A DNA stretch of 64,000 bases from Photobacterium marinum (GTDB lineage: Bacteria; Pseudomonadota; Gammaproteobacteria; Enterobacterales; Vibrionaceae): the NCBI RefSeq assembly GCF_000331515.1, contig NZ_AMZO01000022.1, positions 1 to 64,000 on the forward strand, read 5' to 3'. The notes under the pieces are model-generated. The model worked only from the letters and a program-made list of their open reading frames with translations, was not told the DNA's origin and searched no databases. The position numbers and the translations under genes were made by a program. This document shows positions 16,807-26,535 of the stretch, in pieces. Each line of letters begins with the position of its first letter. Position 1 is the stretch's first letter.

Positions 16807-17652
16807 ATGAGTCAGGGTCATTTTGATTCTTTGTTACCGCCTCAAATGGCGGAAAAGGCGGCTGAGATCGGTGTCGGTAAGGCGACCAAAGATCCAATAA
16901 AGTCGTTGTTACTGGCGGTGACCGCCGGTATGCATATTGGAATTGCATTTGTGTTTTACACGACAGTCACCACAGGAGCGGGTGATATGGCGTGGGGAAT
17001 GTCTCGATTTGTTGGCGGACTGGCATTCAGTCTTGGCCTTATCCTGGTAGTGATCACTGGTGGTGAACTGTTTACAAGCTCGGTGCTGACTTTGGTTGCC
17101 CGAGCTAGCGGTAAAATAAGCTGGAAGAGCCTGTGGTTAAACTGGGGTGTTGTGTATATCGGTAACCTTATCGGTGCTTTGTTGCTGGTGGGTATTATGC
17201 TGGTCAGTAAGCAATACATGTCAGCTGATGGCGGCCTTGGTATCAATACTATGGAAATTGCCCAGCATAAGCTGCATCACAGTTTCTTCCAGGCTGTTGC
17301 GTTGGGCATCATGTGTAACGTGCTGGTTTGTGTGGCGGTGTGGATGACTTTCAGTGGTCGTACCCTGACAGACAAGATCATTGTAATGGTGCTGCCGGTG
17401 GCAATGTTTGTTTCTGCAGGCTTTGAGCACTGTATCGCGAATATGTTCCAGGTGCCGATGGCAATTGGTATTAAGAACCTGGCTTCACCAGAATTCTGGC
17501 AGATGAGCGGTATGAACCCGGCTGATTTTGCCGATTTGACGTTGAGCAATTTTATCCTCAATAACCTGATCCCGGTGACCATTGGTAACATCATCGGTGG
17601 CGGCGTATTTGTCGGTATGGGTTATTGGATCATTTACCTGCGCGGTAAATAA
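16807..17652 (+). CDS. focA: Formate channel FocA
   Basis: FocA is a pentameric formate/nitrite-family channel that passes formate in both directions. The 281-residue protein shows the six-helix FNT fold, with the first-helix block AGMHIGIAFVFYTTVTTG, the Omega-loop/helix 2 block GGLAFSLGLILVVITGGELFTSS, and the helix 5 region LVCVAVWMTFSGRTLTDKI. The gating His of FNT channels is in FEHCIANMF. AGGTG precedes the ATG. A second, larger FocA with CBS domains lies at 35 kb, and pflB/pflA at 38-42 kb. Confidence 0.93.
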   Translation: MSQGHFDSLLPPQMAEKAAEIGVGKATKDPIKSLLLAVTAGMHIGIAFVFYTTVTTGAGDMAWGMSRFVGGLAFSLGLILVVITGGELFTSSVLTLVARASGKISWKSLWLNWGVVYIGNLIGALLLVGIMLVSKQYMSADGGLGINTMEIAQHKLHHSFFQAVALGIMCNVLVCVAVWMTFSGRTLTDKIIVMVLPVAMFVSAGFEHCIANMFQVPMAIGIKNLASPEFWQMSGMNPADFADLTLSNFILNNLIPVTIGNIIGGGVFVGMGYWIIYLRGK

Positions 17653-17732
17653 AGTTTCCTTATTCCTAGTTCTACGTTTATTAACTAATTCGTTAGTTGT
17701 TTTCCTTGTTTTATTATCGAGTCTGAGTTTGG

Positions 17733-17763
17733 CCATAGTACTTCGGTACTATGGTCTTTTTTT
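17733..17763 (+). terminator. Terminator of focA
   Basis: Perfect 9-bp stem CCATAGTAC/GTACTATGG with a TTCG tetraloop and a run of seven T. Confidence 0.92.
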
Positions 17764-17771
17764 GCTTCCTG

Positions 17772-18635
17772 TCACTGTCGGTATTTGTTGCGGTATTCCC
17801 TCGGGGTTAAGTGTTTATAGCTCTTGAATTTGCGGTTGAAGTTGGCCTGATTGCGGTAGCCGACGGCATCAGCAATATACCCCACACTGAGGGTTGTTGT
17901 TTCCAGTAAGCGGGCCGCATGACTGAGACGGATTTTCTTCAAATGCTGGCTGAAACTCTCCCCGAAATGCCGTTGAAACAAGCGGTGAATACTGCTTTCA
18001 CTCATATATAAATGTTTTGCCAGCTGACAGAGAGTGATGTTCACGGCATAATTCTGGTTTATGTACGCTGACAGTTTTTCTATTTTGTCTTTATTCTCAT
18101 CTTCTTTGCTTTCATCTGTTTGCGTGGATATAGGCACTAAAGTTACTGCATCTTTGTCCTGACAAAGTATCGCAATAATTTCAATTAATATGGCCAGTTG
18201 ATGGATAGTTGTCGAGCTGTAGTCGATGTGCTTTAACAGGCTATGTACCGACTTAGCGGTTTGTTCCGAAAATAAGATGCCCTTGTCTGAACGTTTAAGC
18301 AGCGTTTCCATCTTTCTTAATTCCAGGCAACTGAAAATCATATTGGCAATCCACTCTTTCTTAAACCAGACCGAGTGAGACTCTGTTTTTTCCTCCCGGT
18401 TTTTAGTCTTCAGTTCAATAGCATGAGGCATATGTGGCGGGATCAGCACCAGATGATATTCGTTTAACTCTCCCTGAAATTGTCCCAGGCGGATCTGTCC
18501 TTTACTCGCTACTTGCAAATTTAGCTCAAATTCATGATGGTAATGGGTTTCCGAATTTGTTGTTAGTGCGGTTTGTATTTGGTGGCGCCAGGACATGCCC
18601 GGTCGTTGAGGGACTTTCTCAAGTTTGTACTTCAT
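17772..18635 (-). CDS. AraC-family regulator with cupin sensor
   Basis: The 287-residue product (start ATG 18635, AAGGT upstream) has an N-terminal cupin-like ligand domain (HYHHEFELNLQVASKGQIRL...LIPPHMPHAIE) and a C-terminal double helix-turn-helix (about 185-285: ITLCQLAKHLYMSESSIHRLF, then SVGYIADAVGYRNQANFNRKFK and LTPREYR). The ligand is unknown. It is convergent with focA. Two direct repeats about 45-100 bp upstream of its start are candidate self-regulatory sites. Confidence 0.88.
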   Translation of the reverse strand: MKYKLEKVPQRPGMSWRHQIQTALTTNSETHYHHEFELNLQVASKGQIRLGQFQGELNEYHLVLIPPHMPHAIELKTKNREEKTESHSVWFKKEWIANMIFSCLELRKMETLLKRSDKGILFSEQTAKSVHSLLKHIDYSSTTIHQLAILIEIIAILCQDKDAVTLVPISTQTDESKEDENKDKIEKLSAYINQNYAVNITLCQLAKHLYMSESSIHRLFQRHFGESFSQHLKKIRLSHAARLLETTTLSVGYIADAVGYRNQANFNRKFKSYKHLTPREYRNKYRQ

Positions 18636-18680
18636 CACCTGACTACCTTGGAATGCAGAGATAGTACGTATTTTTAGCAA

Positions 18681-18735
18681 AAAACTATTGGTTTTCTAGC
18701 ATGATTTGCACTGCTGACAGAAAAGTACTGGTTTT
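18681..18735. promoter_or_regulatory. Direct repeats upstream of the AraC gene
   Basis: AAAACTATTGGTTTT (18681-18695) and AAAAGTACTGGTTTT (18721-18735) differ at two positions and are 40 bp apart, close to four helical turns. AraC-type proteins bind direct repeats, so these may be autoregulatory or serve the divergent 67-residue gene. Confidence 0.45.
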
Positions 18736-18813
18736 TTGAGGCTTAGTATTAGCTTTGTAAGTATGCAGGCTTAGATTGTGTCCATAACGAGCGACATAAT
18801 AAGGAGCCAATAA

Positions 18814-19017
18814 ATGGAAAAGTTGTATCAGGCGATTCGGCGTTTAGTCAGCAACACCCGTCGTGAGTGGATTTATACCCTGCTGGTTACTTATGGGTAT
18901 AGTGGTAGCCGCGACTGGAAAGTCTTTGGTTATCAATCATTACAGGAACTCAATCAGGAGATGGTGACATTAAACAAGCCAGCCAGTATTAAAGCTAATT
19001 CTGGTATGAACCGTTAA
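18814..19017 (+). CDS. Small hypothetical protein, 67 residues
   Basis: The frame starts at ATG with AAGGAG seven bases upstream and ends shortly before a strong terminator, so it looks like a real monocistronic gene. The product is basic, with RRLVSNTRREWIYTLLVTYGYSGSRDWKVFGY in its first half (written here only to show the Trp/Tyr-rich core split by two Gly) and a polar tail; no signal peptide or membrane helix is evident. I do not recognise a family. It is divergent from the AraC gene and may be its target. Confidence 0.6.
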   Translation: MEKLYQAIRRLVSNTRREWIYTLLVTYGYSGSRDWKVFGYQSLQELNQEMVTLNKPASIKANSGMNR

Positions 19018-19096
19018 TGGCTATGCCATGTTTGGTGTAATGGTATTTGGATAGCTGATAACTCTTTTGTTCCCCCTAAAGAGAAACACTATCACG

Positions 19097-19129
19097 GAGT
19101 GAGTGACTTTATTGCCTCACTCTTTTTTT
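19097..19129 (+). terminator. Terminator of the 67-residue gene
   Basis: Stem GAGTGAG/CTCACTC followed by seven T. Confidence 0.88.
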
Positions 19130-19154
19130 GTTAGAAAATCCAACAGTTAGATAC

Positions 19155-19184
19155 AAAAACGCCCCCGCATGGCGGAGGCGCTTT
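19155..19184 (-). terminator. Terminator of pta
   Basis: A GC-rich stem (CGCCCCCGC with GCGGAGGCG, one mismatch) followed by TTTTT on the minus strand. Confidence 0.82.
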
Positions 19185-19209
19185 TCAGTCACTTAGTCGT
19201 TAATAACGA

Positions 19210-21363
19210 TTAAGCTTTTGCGTCGTCAGCTTGTTTCGCCTGGATCGCAGTCAGTGCAACTGTGTAAACGATATCGTCAACCAGTGCGCCACGAGACAGG
19301 TCGTTAACAGGCTTGCGCATGCCCTGAAGCATTGGACCGATAGAAACCAGGTCAGCTGAACGCTGTACGGCTTTGTAAGTCGTGTTACCAGTGTTCAGGT
19401 CAGGGAATACGAATACAGTCGCTTTACCAGCTACTGGAGAGTTTGGTGCTTTAGAAGCAGCAACGTTTTCCATGATAGCGGCGTCGTACTGTAGAGGACC
19501 GTCGATAACTAGATCTGGACGTTTTTCCTGAGCGATGCGAGTTGCTTCACGTACTTTATCTACGTCGGCACCTTTACCAGATTCACCTGTAGAGTAAGAG
19601 ATCATAGCAACGCGAGGTTCGATACCGAATGCTTTTGCAGAATCTGCAGACTGGATAGCGATTTCTGCTAGCTGCTCAGCGTTTGGATCTGGGTTGATTG
19701 CACAGTCACCGTATACCAGTACTTGATCAGGCAGAAGCATGAAGAATACAGAAGATACGATAGATGCATCAGGTGCAGTCTTGATGATCTGGAACGGAGG
19801 AACGATGGTGTTCGCTGTTGTGTGAACAGCACCAGAAACCAGGCCGTCTACTTCGTCGTTTTCCAGCATCATTGTGCCTAGGAAAACAGAGTCTTGTAGC
19901 TTCTCGCGAGCAACAACTTCAGTCATGCCTTTCGCGCCACGAAGCTCAACCAGGCGAGCAACGTAGTTTTCACGTACTTCATCAGAATTGATGATAGTTA
20001 CGCCTGAACCCAGAACAACACCTTGCTGCTCAGCAACACGCTTAATTTCTTCTGGGTTACCCAGAAGCACACATTCCGCGATGCCGCGCTCAGCACAGAT
20101 TGCTGCTGCTTTAACTGTACGAGGTTCGTCACCTTCAGGAAGAACGATACGCTTAGCGGCTTTACGTGCAAGTTCTGTTAGCTCGTAACGGAATGCTGGT
20201 GGGCTCAGGCGACGTTCTTTAGTAGAACCTTCAGTCAGAGACTCAATCCACTGGCCGTCGATGTGGCTAGCCACGTATTCGTTAACTAGCTCAACACGCT
20301 CTTTGTCGTCGGCTGGAACTTCCAGGCTGAAGCTCTGAAGGTTCAGAGATGTCTGCCAAGTGTTACCTTGTGCAGTCATAACTGGCAGGCCAGTTTCGAA
20401 TGCGCGCTCACATAGTTCCATTACAGGCTTAGGTAGCTCGTAGCCGCCAGTCAGCAGTAGGGCACCGATTTCAACGCCGTTCATTGCTGCAAGACATGCT
20501 GCAACGATAACGTCAGGACGGTCGGCTGAAGTTACTAGCAGTGAACCTGGGCGGAAGTGCTCAACCATGTGCGGGATAGAGCGTGCACAGAAAGTGATGC
20601 TCTTGATGCGGCGAGATTCGATTTCACCGTGGTTGATGATTTCAGCGTTCAGGTGGTGTGCAATGTCAGTTGCACGAGTTGCGATCAGCTCAGCGCTCCA
20701 AGGTGCACAGCCTAGTACACGGATTGGGCTTGAGTTGAACACTTGCATTACTTCAACGTTTGAAGGAACAGTGCTATCTGCATCGTCAAAGATTTCAGAC
20801 AGATCAGGACGAGTACGGCCTTCAGCATCTACAGGAGCGTTTAGTTTGTTAACGATAACGCCAGAGATTTGCTCGTTCTTGATACCGCCGAAGTTAGAAC
20901 ATGCTACTTCGATACGCTCTTTAAGTTGTGCAGGGTTATCAGTACCTGGTGCAACAACGAATACGATTTCCGCATCCAGCGTTTTTGCGATTTCAAAGTT
21001 GATCTGGTTCGCGAACGGGTGCTTGCGAGTTGGTACCAGACCTTCAATCAGAGCAACTTCTGAATCAGCTGTTGCTTCTTTGAAGCGTGCAACGATACCT
21101 TCCAGCAGAACATCGCTTTGGTCGTTACGGATAAGCTCTTCCGCACGAACCATTGAGAAAGGTTCTGCTACTTTCATATCGCTGTTCGCGTGGATGATAG
21201 TAGTTGTCAGGTCTGGTTGCTCACCGCCGTGACGAGGCTGAGCGATAGGTTTGAAGAAAGAAACGCGAACACCTTTGCGTTCCATTGCGCGTAGAACACC
21301 AAGGCTTACGCTGGTAAGACCAACTCCGGCACCAACCGGAACAAGCATAATAGTACGGGACAC
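19210..21363 (-). CDS. pta: Phosphate acetyltransferase Pta
   Basis: Pta converts acetyl-CoA and phosphate to acetyl phosphate and CoA. The 717-residue protein is the long form: an N-terminal P-loop-like DRTGG-containing regulatory part ([20 protein letters not shown]) and a C-terminal catalytic domain from about residue 395, with [15 protein letters not shown] and the [18 protein letters not shown] block. The start is GTG with GAGGA upstream, the same codon E. coli uses. It follows ackA after 180 bp containing two hairpins. Together they form the acetate/ATP-yielding branch that uses PflB product. Confidence 0.97.
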   Translation of the reverse strand: MSRTIMLVPVGAGVGLTSVSLGVLRAMERKGVRVSFFKPIAQPRHGGEQPDLTTTIIHANSDMKVAEPFSMVRAEELIRNDQSDVLLEGIVARFKEATADSEVALIEGLVPTRKHPFANQINFEIAKTLDAEIVFVVAPGTDNPAQLKERIEVACSNFGGIKNEQISGVIVNKLNAPVDAEGRTRPDLSEIFDDADSTVPSNVEVMQVFNSSPIRVLGCAPWSAELIATRATDIAHHLNAEIINHGEIESRRIKSITFCARSIPHMVEHFRPGSLLVTSADRPDVIVAACLAAMNGVEIGALLLTGGYELPKPVMELCERAFETGLPVMTAQGNTWQTSLNLQSFSLEVPADDKERVELVNEYVASHIDGQWIESLTEGSTKERRLSPPAFRYELTELARKAAKRIVLPEGDEPRTVKAAAICAERGIAECVLLGNPEEIKRVAEQQGVVLGSGVTIINSDEVRENYVARLVELRGAKGMTEVVAREKLQDSVFLGTMMLENDEVDGLVSGAVHTTANTIVPPFQIIKTAPDASIVSSVFFMLLPDQVLVYGDCAINPDPNAEQLAEIAIQSADSAKAFGIEPRVAMISYSTGESGKGADVDKVREATRIAQEKRPDLVIDGPLQYDAAIMENVAASKAPNSPVAGKATVFVFPDLNTGNTTYKAVQRSADLVSIGPMLQGMRKPVNDLSRGALVDDIVYTVALTAIQAKQADDAKA

Positions 21364-21392
21364 TGTGGATTCCTCAACTATTTGACACGAAA

Positions 21393-21434
21393 GTGCTGTT
21401 CAATAACGATTTGGGAACCGTTATTGAACAGCAC
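21393..21434. repeat. Perfect 16-bp hairpin before pta
   Basis: GTGCTGTTCAATAACG (21393-21408) and its exact complement (21419-21434) enclose a 10-base loop, starting 30 bp upstream of the pta start codon. On the ackA-pta transcript it would form a very stable stem without a T run, fitting an RNA-stability or processing element better than a terminator. Confidence 0.85.
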
Positions 21435-21480
21435 CACAAGAATAAGTCATAGCTTTCCTATATAGCAGAATGCCATGAAA

Positions 21481-21504
21481 AACGGCCGGCCTAAGCCAGC
21501 CGTT
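21481..21504 (-). terminator. Partial terminator or attenuator after ackA
   Basis: AACGGCCGGC/GCCAGCCGTT pair with one mismatch, and the minus-strand 3' side continues into TTTTTC. It could reduce read-through from ackA into pta. Confidence 0.6.
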
Positions 21505-21543
21505 AATAATCGCTATGCCCAAGGCATAGGGAGAATCACTAGA

Positions 21544-22740
21544 TTAGATATTAGTCAGACGAGCTGTATCTTCTGCGATTACTAGTTCTTCGTTAGTAGA
21601 AACAACCATTGCAGGGATGCGGCTGTTTTCAGTAGTGATAACACCTTCACCACCGAAACGAGCTTTCAGGTTAGCTTCAGAGTCAACTTCAACACCCAGG
21701 ATAGCCAGACGGTTAAGAACCATCTCACGGATTGGTGCAGAGTTTTCACCGATACCACCAGTGAAAGTGATTGCGTCCAAACGACCTTCAAGAGTTGCAG
21801 TGTAGCCAGCAACGTACTTAGCCAGACGGTGGCAGAATACGTCCATTGCACGAGTTGCTTCTTCTTTGTCGCCGTAGTTGTCTTCAACGAAACGGCAGTC
21901 AGAAGTAACGCCAGTCAGACCTAGAAGGCCAGACTCTTTAGTGAACATAGTGTTGATTTCGTCAACGCTCATGCCCAGCTTGTCGTGTAGGTGGAACATA
22001 ACTGCAGGATCCAGGTCACCACAACGAGTACCCATTACCAGACCTTCCAGTGGAGTCAGACCCATAGAAGTGTCTACAGATTTACCGTTCTTAACCGCAC
22101 AAACAGAAGCACCGTTACCTAGGTGACAGTTGATGATGTTCAGTTCTTCTTCTGGCTTGTTCAGCAGCTTCGCAGTTTCGCGAGTGATGAACAGGTGAGA
22201 AGTACCGTGTGCGCCGTAGCGACGGATGCCGTGCTCTTTGTACAGGTTGTATGGGATAGCGTACAGGTATGCTTCTTCAGGCATAGACTGGTGGAACGCA
22301 GTGTCGAATACAGCAACGTTCTGAAGGCTTGGGAAAGACTTCTGAGCTGCTTTGATACCGATGATGTGTGCAGGGTTGTGCAGAGGAGCGAAAGTTGCTG
22401 CGTCTTCGATACCCTTAAGTACAACTTCATCGATCAGAGCTGACTGAGTGAACTGCTCGCCGCCGTGTACTACACGGTGACCGATAGCTTTTAGGTTCTC
22501 AGCTAGTTCTGGTTTAGAAGCAAGAATAGTATCAACCATGAAAGACAGTGCTTCTTCGTGAGCAGCGCCTTCGCCTAGTTGTGCTTCGTGCTTACCGTCA
22601 AGTTTCCACTTGATACGTGCTTCTGGAAGGTGCAGACATTCTGCTAGACCTGACAGGTGCTCTTCACCTGATACTGCGTCAACTACTGCGAACTTTAGAG
22701 AAGAACTACCGCAGTTAAGAACTAAAACCAGCTTAGACAT
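21544..22740 (-). CDS. ackA: Acetate kinase AckA
   Basis: AckA converts acetyl phosphate and ADP to acetate and ATP. The 398-residue protein has the ASKHA-fold signatures [11 protein letters not shown] at the start, GHRVVHGGE near residue 85, [11 protein letters not shown] around 150, NCHLGNGAS (phosphate loop) and FTGGIGENS. Length matches the family (about 400). It precedes pta on the same strand and is divergent from yfbV, the order found in E. coli. Confidence 0.97.
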   Translation of the reverse strand: MSKLVLVLNCGSSSLKFAVVDAVSGEEHLSGLAECLHLPEARIKWKLDGKHEAQLGEGAAHEEALSFMVDTILASKPELAENLKAIGHRVVHGGEQFTQSALIDEVVLKGIEDAATFAPLHNPAHIIGIKAAQKSFPSLQNVAVFDTAFHQSMPEEAYLYAIPYNLYKEHGIRRYGAHGTSHLFITRETAKLLNKPEEELNIINCHLGNGASVCAVKNGKSVDTSMGLTPLEGLVMGTRCGDLDPAVMFHLHDKLGMSVDEINTMFTKESGLLGLTGVTSDCRFVEDNYGDKEEATRAMDVFCHRLAKYVAGYTATLEGRLDAITFTGGIGENSAPIREMVLNRLAILGVEVDSEANLKARFGGEGVITTENSRIPAMVVSTNEELVIAEDTARLTNI

Positions 22741-23072
22741 GAGTGACTACCTATAATCTGTCTGAGAGTTGATATTCAACTGAAAAAAGTACCCAAAGAA
22801 TAGACGACGATTGTTTAAGTCTGCCTACACAGGGTTAAATTCGTATGTATTATGTCCATATATAAGAATTGAGGTTACCGCAATTCCGGTCCTTCCTGGA
22901 GGTCGCCCTAGGTTGCCAGAACAGTGATTACAGGCAACAATTAGTTTAGGCGTGCTTAGGATAGCGATAGTTAAGCAATTTAACAAAAAGATTTTTAGAA
23001 AAATTTAATTTCAATCAAGTTTATTGTCACTAAATTTGAACCTTTACTATTTTTTTTGAGTTTTGGTGTTGT
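22741..23072. other. Divergent ackA-yfbV promoter region
   Basis: No gene is seen. It must hold promoters for both directions. One near-consensus FNR-type site lies at 23005-23018. Confidence 0.6.
23005..23018. promoter_or_regulatory. Candidate FNR site between ackA and yfbV
   Basis: TTAATTTCAATCAA matches TTGAT-N4-ATCAA with one mismatch. It lies 55 bp before yfbV and about 265 bp before ackA. The region is AT-rich, so chance occurrence is possible. Confidence 0.35.
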
Positions 23073-23525
23073 ATGAGTCAAAGAATCTCGATCTGGCAGT
23101 GCTTCCAAAATGGCCAGCAGTACATGGCAACCTGGCCGATGCGAAAGGAGCTGGCGGTAATGTTCCCGGAGGCCCGTTATATCAGGGCAACCAAATTTGC
23201 CAACCGGGTGATGCCTGCTGTTGCTGTGATGAGTGTTTTGAGCCAAATGGCGTTTAATAACTATGATGCATTGCCTCAGGCTATAGTGATTGCTTTGTTT
23301 GCTCTGAGTATGCCATTGCAAGGTTTATGGTGGCTTGGTAAGCGAAGCCGTACAGACTTACCGCCGTCACTGGCAACTTGGTATCGTGAAATCCACGATA
23401 AAATTCTCAGTGAAGGGCATGCGATGCATCCGTTGAAATCGCGCCCGCGTTACCTCGAGCTGGCACAAGTGCTTAACCGTGCATTTAAGCAGCTGGATAA
23501 GGCATCATTGGAGCGGTGGTTTTAA
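23073..23525 (+). CDS. yfbV: UPF0208 membrane protein YfbV
   Basis: The 150-residue inner-membrane protein matches YfbV (DUF412). It has two membrane helices (about 45-65 and 70-90) and the conserved blocks [17 protein letters not shown] and [20 protein letters not shown]. Its role is not established. Position divergent from ackA is conserved with E. coli. A strong bidirectional hairpin follows. Confidence 0.92.
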   Translation: MSQRISIWQCFQNGQQYMATWPMRKELAVMFPEARYIRATKFANRVMPAVAVMSVLSQMAFNNYDALPQAIVIALFALSMPLQGLWWLGKRSRTDLPPSLATWYREIHDKILSEGHAMHPLKSRPRYLELAQVLNRAFKQLDKASLERWF

Positions 23526-23558
23526 TTTTGATGTGTTTCGGGCTGAAAAGCAGACATA

Positions 23559-23586
23559 AAAAAAGTAGCCGGTTGGCTACTTTTTT
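23559..23586. terminator. Bidirectional terminator after yfbV
   Basis: Perfect 12-bp arms (AAAAAAGTAGCC with its complement) and a GGTT loop; serves the convergent genes on both sides. Confidence 0.9.
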
Positions 23587-23602
23587 GTGAGATGCGATCG
23601 GC

Positions 23603-23905
23603 TTATTCTTCTTCAGCATCGACTTTCTTCTGGCGAACAGCTGGCTTGGCCAGGATTTCCAGATAGAATGAAGTCAGAGCCAGCGATTCCGCTTCATCAA
23701 TACACTTATTGATTTCTTTGACGTGAATTACCTTTGCTTCCTGCTCGGTGTGGCCATATCGACAGTCGAAATCCCAAAAATCCGCGCCTGCTGGCAGCGC
23801 TTTGTTACGCTCCCTTCTCAGGTATTTTTTTACTTCATACTTGACGGCTTCAACAACGCGAGGAACCGCTTTTTTTGGGTGAGTTAAAGCAAATGTTTTT
23901 TTCAT
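23603..23905 (-). CDS. DUF6172 family protein
   Basis: A 100-residue soluble, charged protein with the pattern KKTFALTHPKK, VEAVKYEVKKYLRRERNK, DFWDFDCRYG and VIHVKEINKCIDEA, which I associate with DUF6172. No signal peptide or membrane helix is present; the C-terminus is acidic (DAEEE). Function unknown. It is convergent with yfbV. Confidence 0.75.
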   Translation of the reverse strand: MKKTFALTHPKKAVPRVVEAVKYEVKKYLRRERNKALPAGADFWDFDCRYGHTEQEAKVIHVKEINKCIDEAESLALTSFYLEILAKPAVRQKKVDAEEE

Positions 23906-24262
23906 CGTTTTCCTAAATATTCATAGGCCCGGAACATGCCGGGCACGATGGGTATATTACTTTAAATCTGCGGATGTCGCGAATATCAAGTTTCAAGCAA
24001 GGCTAACTAAGTAGCCAGTTATCTTAGGCTAACTCTTCTCCCCGAGCTTTGTTGGACATTTCCAGCGACTAACGCAATGGGGAAAGAATAGCCATGTCAT
24101 CAACTAATAAAACATTTTGTGGCGGTTTTGTTCAGCCGGGATAAAGCTCTATTGAGCATAATGAATGTGCTTAAGGAAATACTAGCTGTTTCCCCCTACG
24201 AACCCCACAAGCTTGGCCGCCGGTGGGATTCGGTTCCTTTCTGCTTTTTCTTTATTCAGGTA
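23906..24262. other. Intergenic region with one hairpin
   Basis: No gene is supported. A hairpin with arms CGAACCCCAC (24199-24208) and GTGGGATTCG (24223-24232), one wobble pair, is followed on the plus strand by T-rich sequence. Confidence 0.5.
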
Positions 24263-25225
24263 TTATTCGTAACACTTCAATGTATTGTTTCGGCTGTGTA
24301 TTTTCTTCATGGCAGCCATCATTTTTTCTTTGCTCATATACCCATTTGGCAGTGGCATAACCTGCACGCGGTAGTCCGGGGCTGAATCTGACAGCTCAGA
24401 GGATTCAGACACAGGTGTAACCATCATAACTTTCAGGTTTGGGTTACGAGATTGGATCCGTGAAGCTGTTCCCATCCCCTCTGCGACATGAAAGCGGCCG
24501 GCGACGTGGATGATCTTTTTTCCCGGATGAAGAGCGAGATAATTGACCATGCTTTCCGCCATGGTGTCATCCCAGGTGGTCTGTGCGGCAAACTGGCGTT
24601 CAGTTTTGGCTTCATTGCCATGGTGCATTGAAGCGGTGAACTTCTGATGGTAAGCATCATCACTCAGTGTCAATGTGTCGGCTGCCCACTGGCGCTCAAC
24701 GCCTGGCAGGCGGTCAAGATAATCGGCACCGTATTTACCGACGCAGCGCACAATAGATTTCGGTGCATTGGCGGCAATCACATCAAGTTGATACTGTTTG
24801 GCGAACTCAACCAGAGGGCGGTAGTTGCTGTCGTAATTCGGCCAGGCATTCGCTTCAGCTTTCAGCGTCTTTTCTCCGATTTCATTGGCCAGATATTGAT
24901 TGATTATATGTTGTTTGTCCCTGGTGAACTGTTCCATCGACAAAGCAAGGTTTGGGGTTTGCTGATATAGCCGGGCAAAGAGTTGAGCCTGCAATAAATG
25001 GGTGCCGGGATGACCATGCCATTCACCGACCAAGATGATGTCGGCATCACGCAGAGCAAAAGCCAGTTCCTCTATATTCATCGCTTTTCCTTGCGGAGAG
25101 GTAATGGAGTAATCGTAGAACGTTTGAGGAAGTGCGTTAGATTGTACTTCATTTGGGGTTGATGATGGCTGGGTTGCGCATCCCATTAATAGCCCGGTTA
25201 GTCCCAGGGAAAACCATTTTTTCAT
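24263..25225 (-). CDS. ChaN-family haem-associated lipoprotein
   Basis: The 320-residue product starts MKKWFSLGLTGLLMGCATQ, a lipoprotein signal with lipobox LMGC. The body is a ChaN/PhuW-type domain: ILVGEWHGHPGTH near residue 70, LSMEQFTRD, and HVAGRFHVAEGMGTASRI near residue 245. ChaN-family proteins bind haem in stacked dimers and are linked to iron uptake. A Fur-like palindrome lies about 145 bp upstream, supporting iron regulation. Longer starts (ATG 25237, others) exist but place extra residues before the lipoprotein signal. Confidence 0.85.
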   Translation of the reverse strand: MKKWFSLGLTGLLMGCATQPSSTPNEVQSNALPQTFYDYSITSPQGKAMNIEELAFALRDADIILVGEWHGHPGTHLLQAQLFARLYQQTPNLALSMEQFTRDKQHIINQYLANEIGEKTLKAEANAWPNYDSNYRPLVEFAKQYQLDVIAANAPKSIVRCVGKYGADYLDRLPGVERQWAADTLTLSDDAYHQKFTASMHHGNEAKTERQFAAQTTWDDTMAESMVNYLALHPGKKIIHVAGRFHVAEGMGTASRIQSRNPNLKVMMVTPVSESSELSDSAPDYRVQVMPLPNGYMSKEKMMAAMKKIHSRNNTLKCYE

Positions 25226-25536
25226 TATTGTCACCATAGTGGTCGATTTGTTTACGGGCGTGCCTTGCAGATCAGGAAAGCGATAGGGAGAAGCCCCGCC
25301 AGAGAAAACAGACACTGATATAACTGTAGACGGTGCGGAATGATAAAAGAGAAGTTATCGCCAGGCAATGCAAATGATAATTAATTGCAGATTGGGTTTT
25401 AATTAAGCTGAGAGTTACAACACAGAAAAAGAGGGGGGAAGGGGAGAAGTGCCAGAAGATAAAGAATGTACCAGAAGGTAGATATAGTGATTGTCGGCCC
25501 GGATAAGGATATTCGGGCCAACGTTGTGCAGGCTGA
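25226..25536. other. Promoter region of the ChaN gene
   Basis: No gene is present. It holds the Fur-like site at 25370-25388 and a GGCCCG/CGGGCC hairpin near 25497-25519 that may close the rlmA transcript. Confidence 0.5.
25370..25388. promoter_or_regulatory. Candidate Fur box
   Basis: The 19-bp GCAAATGATAATTAATTGC matches 13 of 19 positions of the Fur consensus and is itself nearly palindromic. It lies upstream of a haem-related lipoprotein gene. Confidence 0.5.
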
Positions 25537-26352
25537 TTAGCTTCTACGGTAAACGCGGATAGAAAAGTCTGCCTCGCACTGGAAGCCTGAACTTTGTGCG
25601 AGTTGCTGCCATACCTCTTTTGAGGTTTTCCACGCAAAAGGTGTCATTTGCATCAGCGCCGTTGCTTCCTCTCCGGAAAGTGTCATGTTGTAGTGAAGCT
25701 GTTGGTCTGCAATCAGTTCAAAGCTTTCAATCTCTTCCGCCGCCATGTCGTGCAGGCGGACGCCATCATAGATAAGCTCTTTTAGTTGGTACAGGTGGCG
25801 TGCTGCCGGAGTCACGGTTACCAGAATACCGTCGGCTTTGATGGCACGACTGAGTTCGGAGTCTTTGCACGGCGCATAGATTCGCACAACGCCATCTAGC
25901 AGACCGTCGGCAAATGGCAGGCGATGGCTTGAACCAACACAGAAGAGGCAGTCCGGGTAGCGCTTAGCCGCATAGCGAACAGCGACTTTCGAAATATCAA
26001 GACCGTAGACAGACAGTTCCGGGTGTGCTTGGTTGAGCTGGGTAAACTCTGATGTGTAATAACCCTCACCACAACCGATATCCAGCAGGTGTCGAGACTG
26101 TGCCGGTAGGTGCTCGGCAAGCTGTTTTATAACGGCTTCCCTTAGCGGTTGGTAATGTTCCGTATTCAGGAACAGACGGCGCGCCTGCATCATTTCCTTG
26201 TTGTCACCAGGATTTTTAGAGCTTTTGTGATGGGCCGGCATCAGGTTGACATAGCCTTCTTTGGCCTGATCGAACTGATGGTTATTTTCACAGCGCCAGG
26301 TATTGCTCTGGAGTACAAGGGCTGAATGACATAGTGGGCATTGATAAGACAT
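25537..26352 (-). CDS. rlmA: 23S rRNA (guanine-745-N1)-methyltransferase RlmA
   Basis: RlmA methylates G745 of 23S rRNA. The 271-residue protein has an N-terminal zinc finger (CPLCHSAL...WRCENNHQFD, three Cys and a His), followed by EGYVNLMPAHHKSSKNPGDN, a family signature. The SAM-binding motif LLDIGCGEGYYTSEF is near residue 90, and VYGLDISK follows. Some relatives (TlrB) confer macrolide resistance, but this has the housekeeping pattern. Confidence 0.93.
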   Translation of the reverse strand: MSYQCPLCHSALVLQSNTWRCENNHQFDQAKEGYVNLMPAHHKSSKNPGDNKEMMQARRLFLNTEHYQPLREAVIKQLAEHLPAQSRHLLDIGCGEGYYTSEFTQLNQAHPELSVYGLDISKVAVRYAAKRYPDCLFCVGSSHRLPFADGLLDGVVRIYAPCKDSELSRAIKADGILVTVTPAARHLYQLKELIYDGVRLHDMAAEEIESFELIADQQLHYNMTLSGEEATALMQMTPFAWKTSKEVWQQLAQSSGFQCEADFSIRVYRRS

Positions 26353-26535
26353 GGTGAAAACCGGACGGTGAGAAAATCAGCGCGTATTGTAAACATCCGT
26401 TATCGGGGCGACAAGGTGAGGTTTATCTCTCGGATTGAGAAAAAGATGAAAAGGGAGGGGAATGGGCTCTGGAACCCATCCGTTGTTGGGGGCTTATAAA
26501 AATCAACCACCGCATTTTTCGGTGGTTGATTTAGA

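Noticed and set aside
24183-24250. tRNA-like or attachment-site hairpin
   Set aside because: A GATTCGGTTCC stretch recalls a T-arm, but no acceptor or anticodon arm can be built, and no integrase is present.
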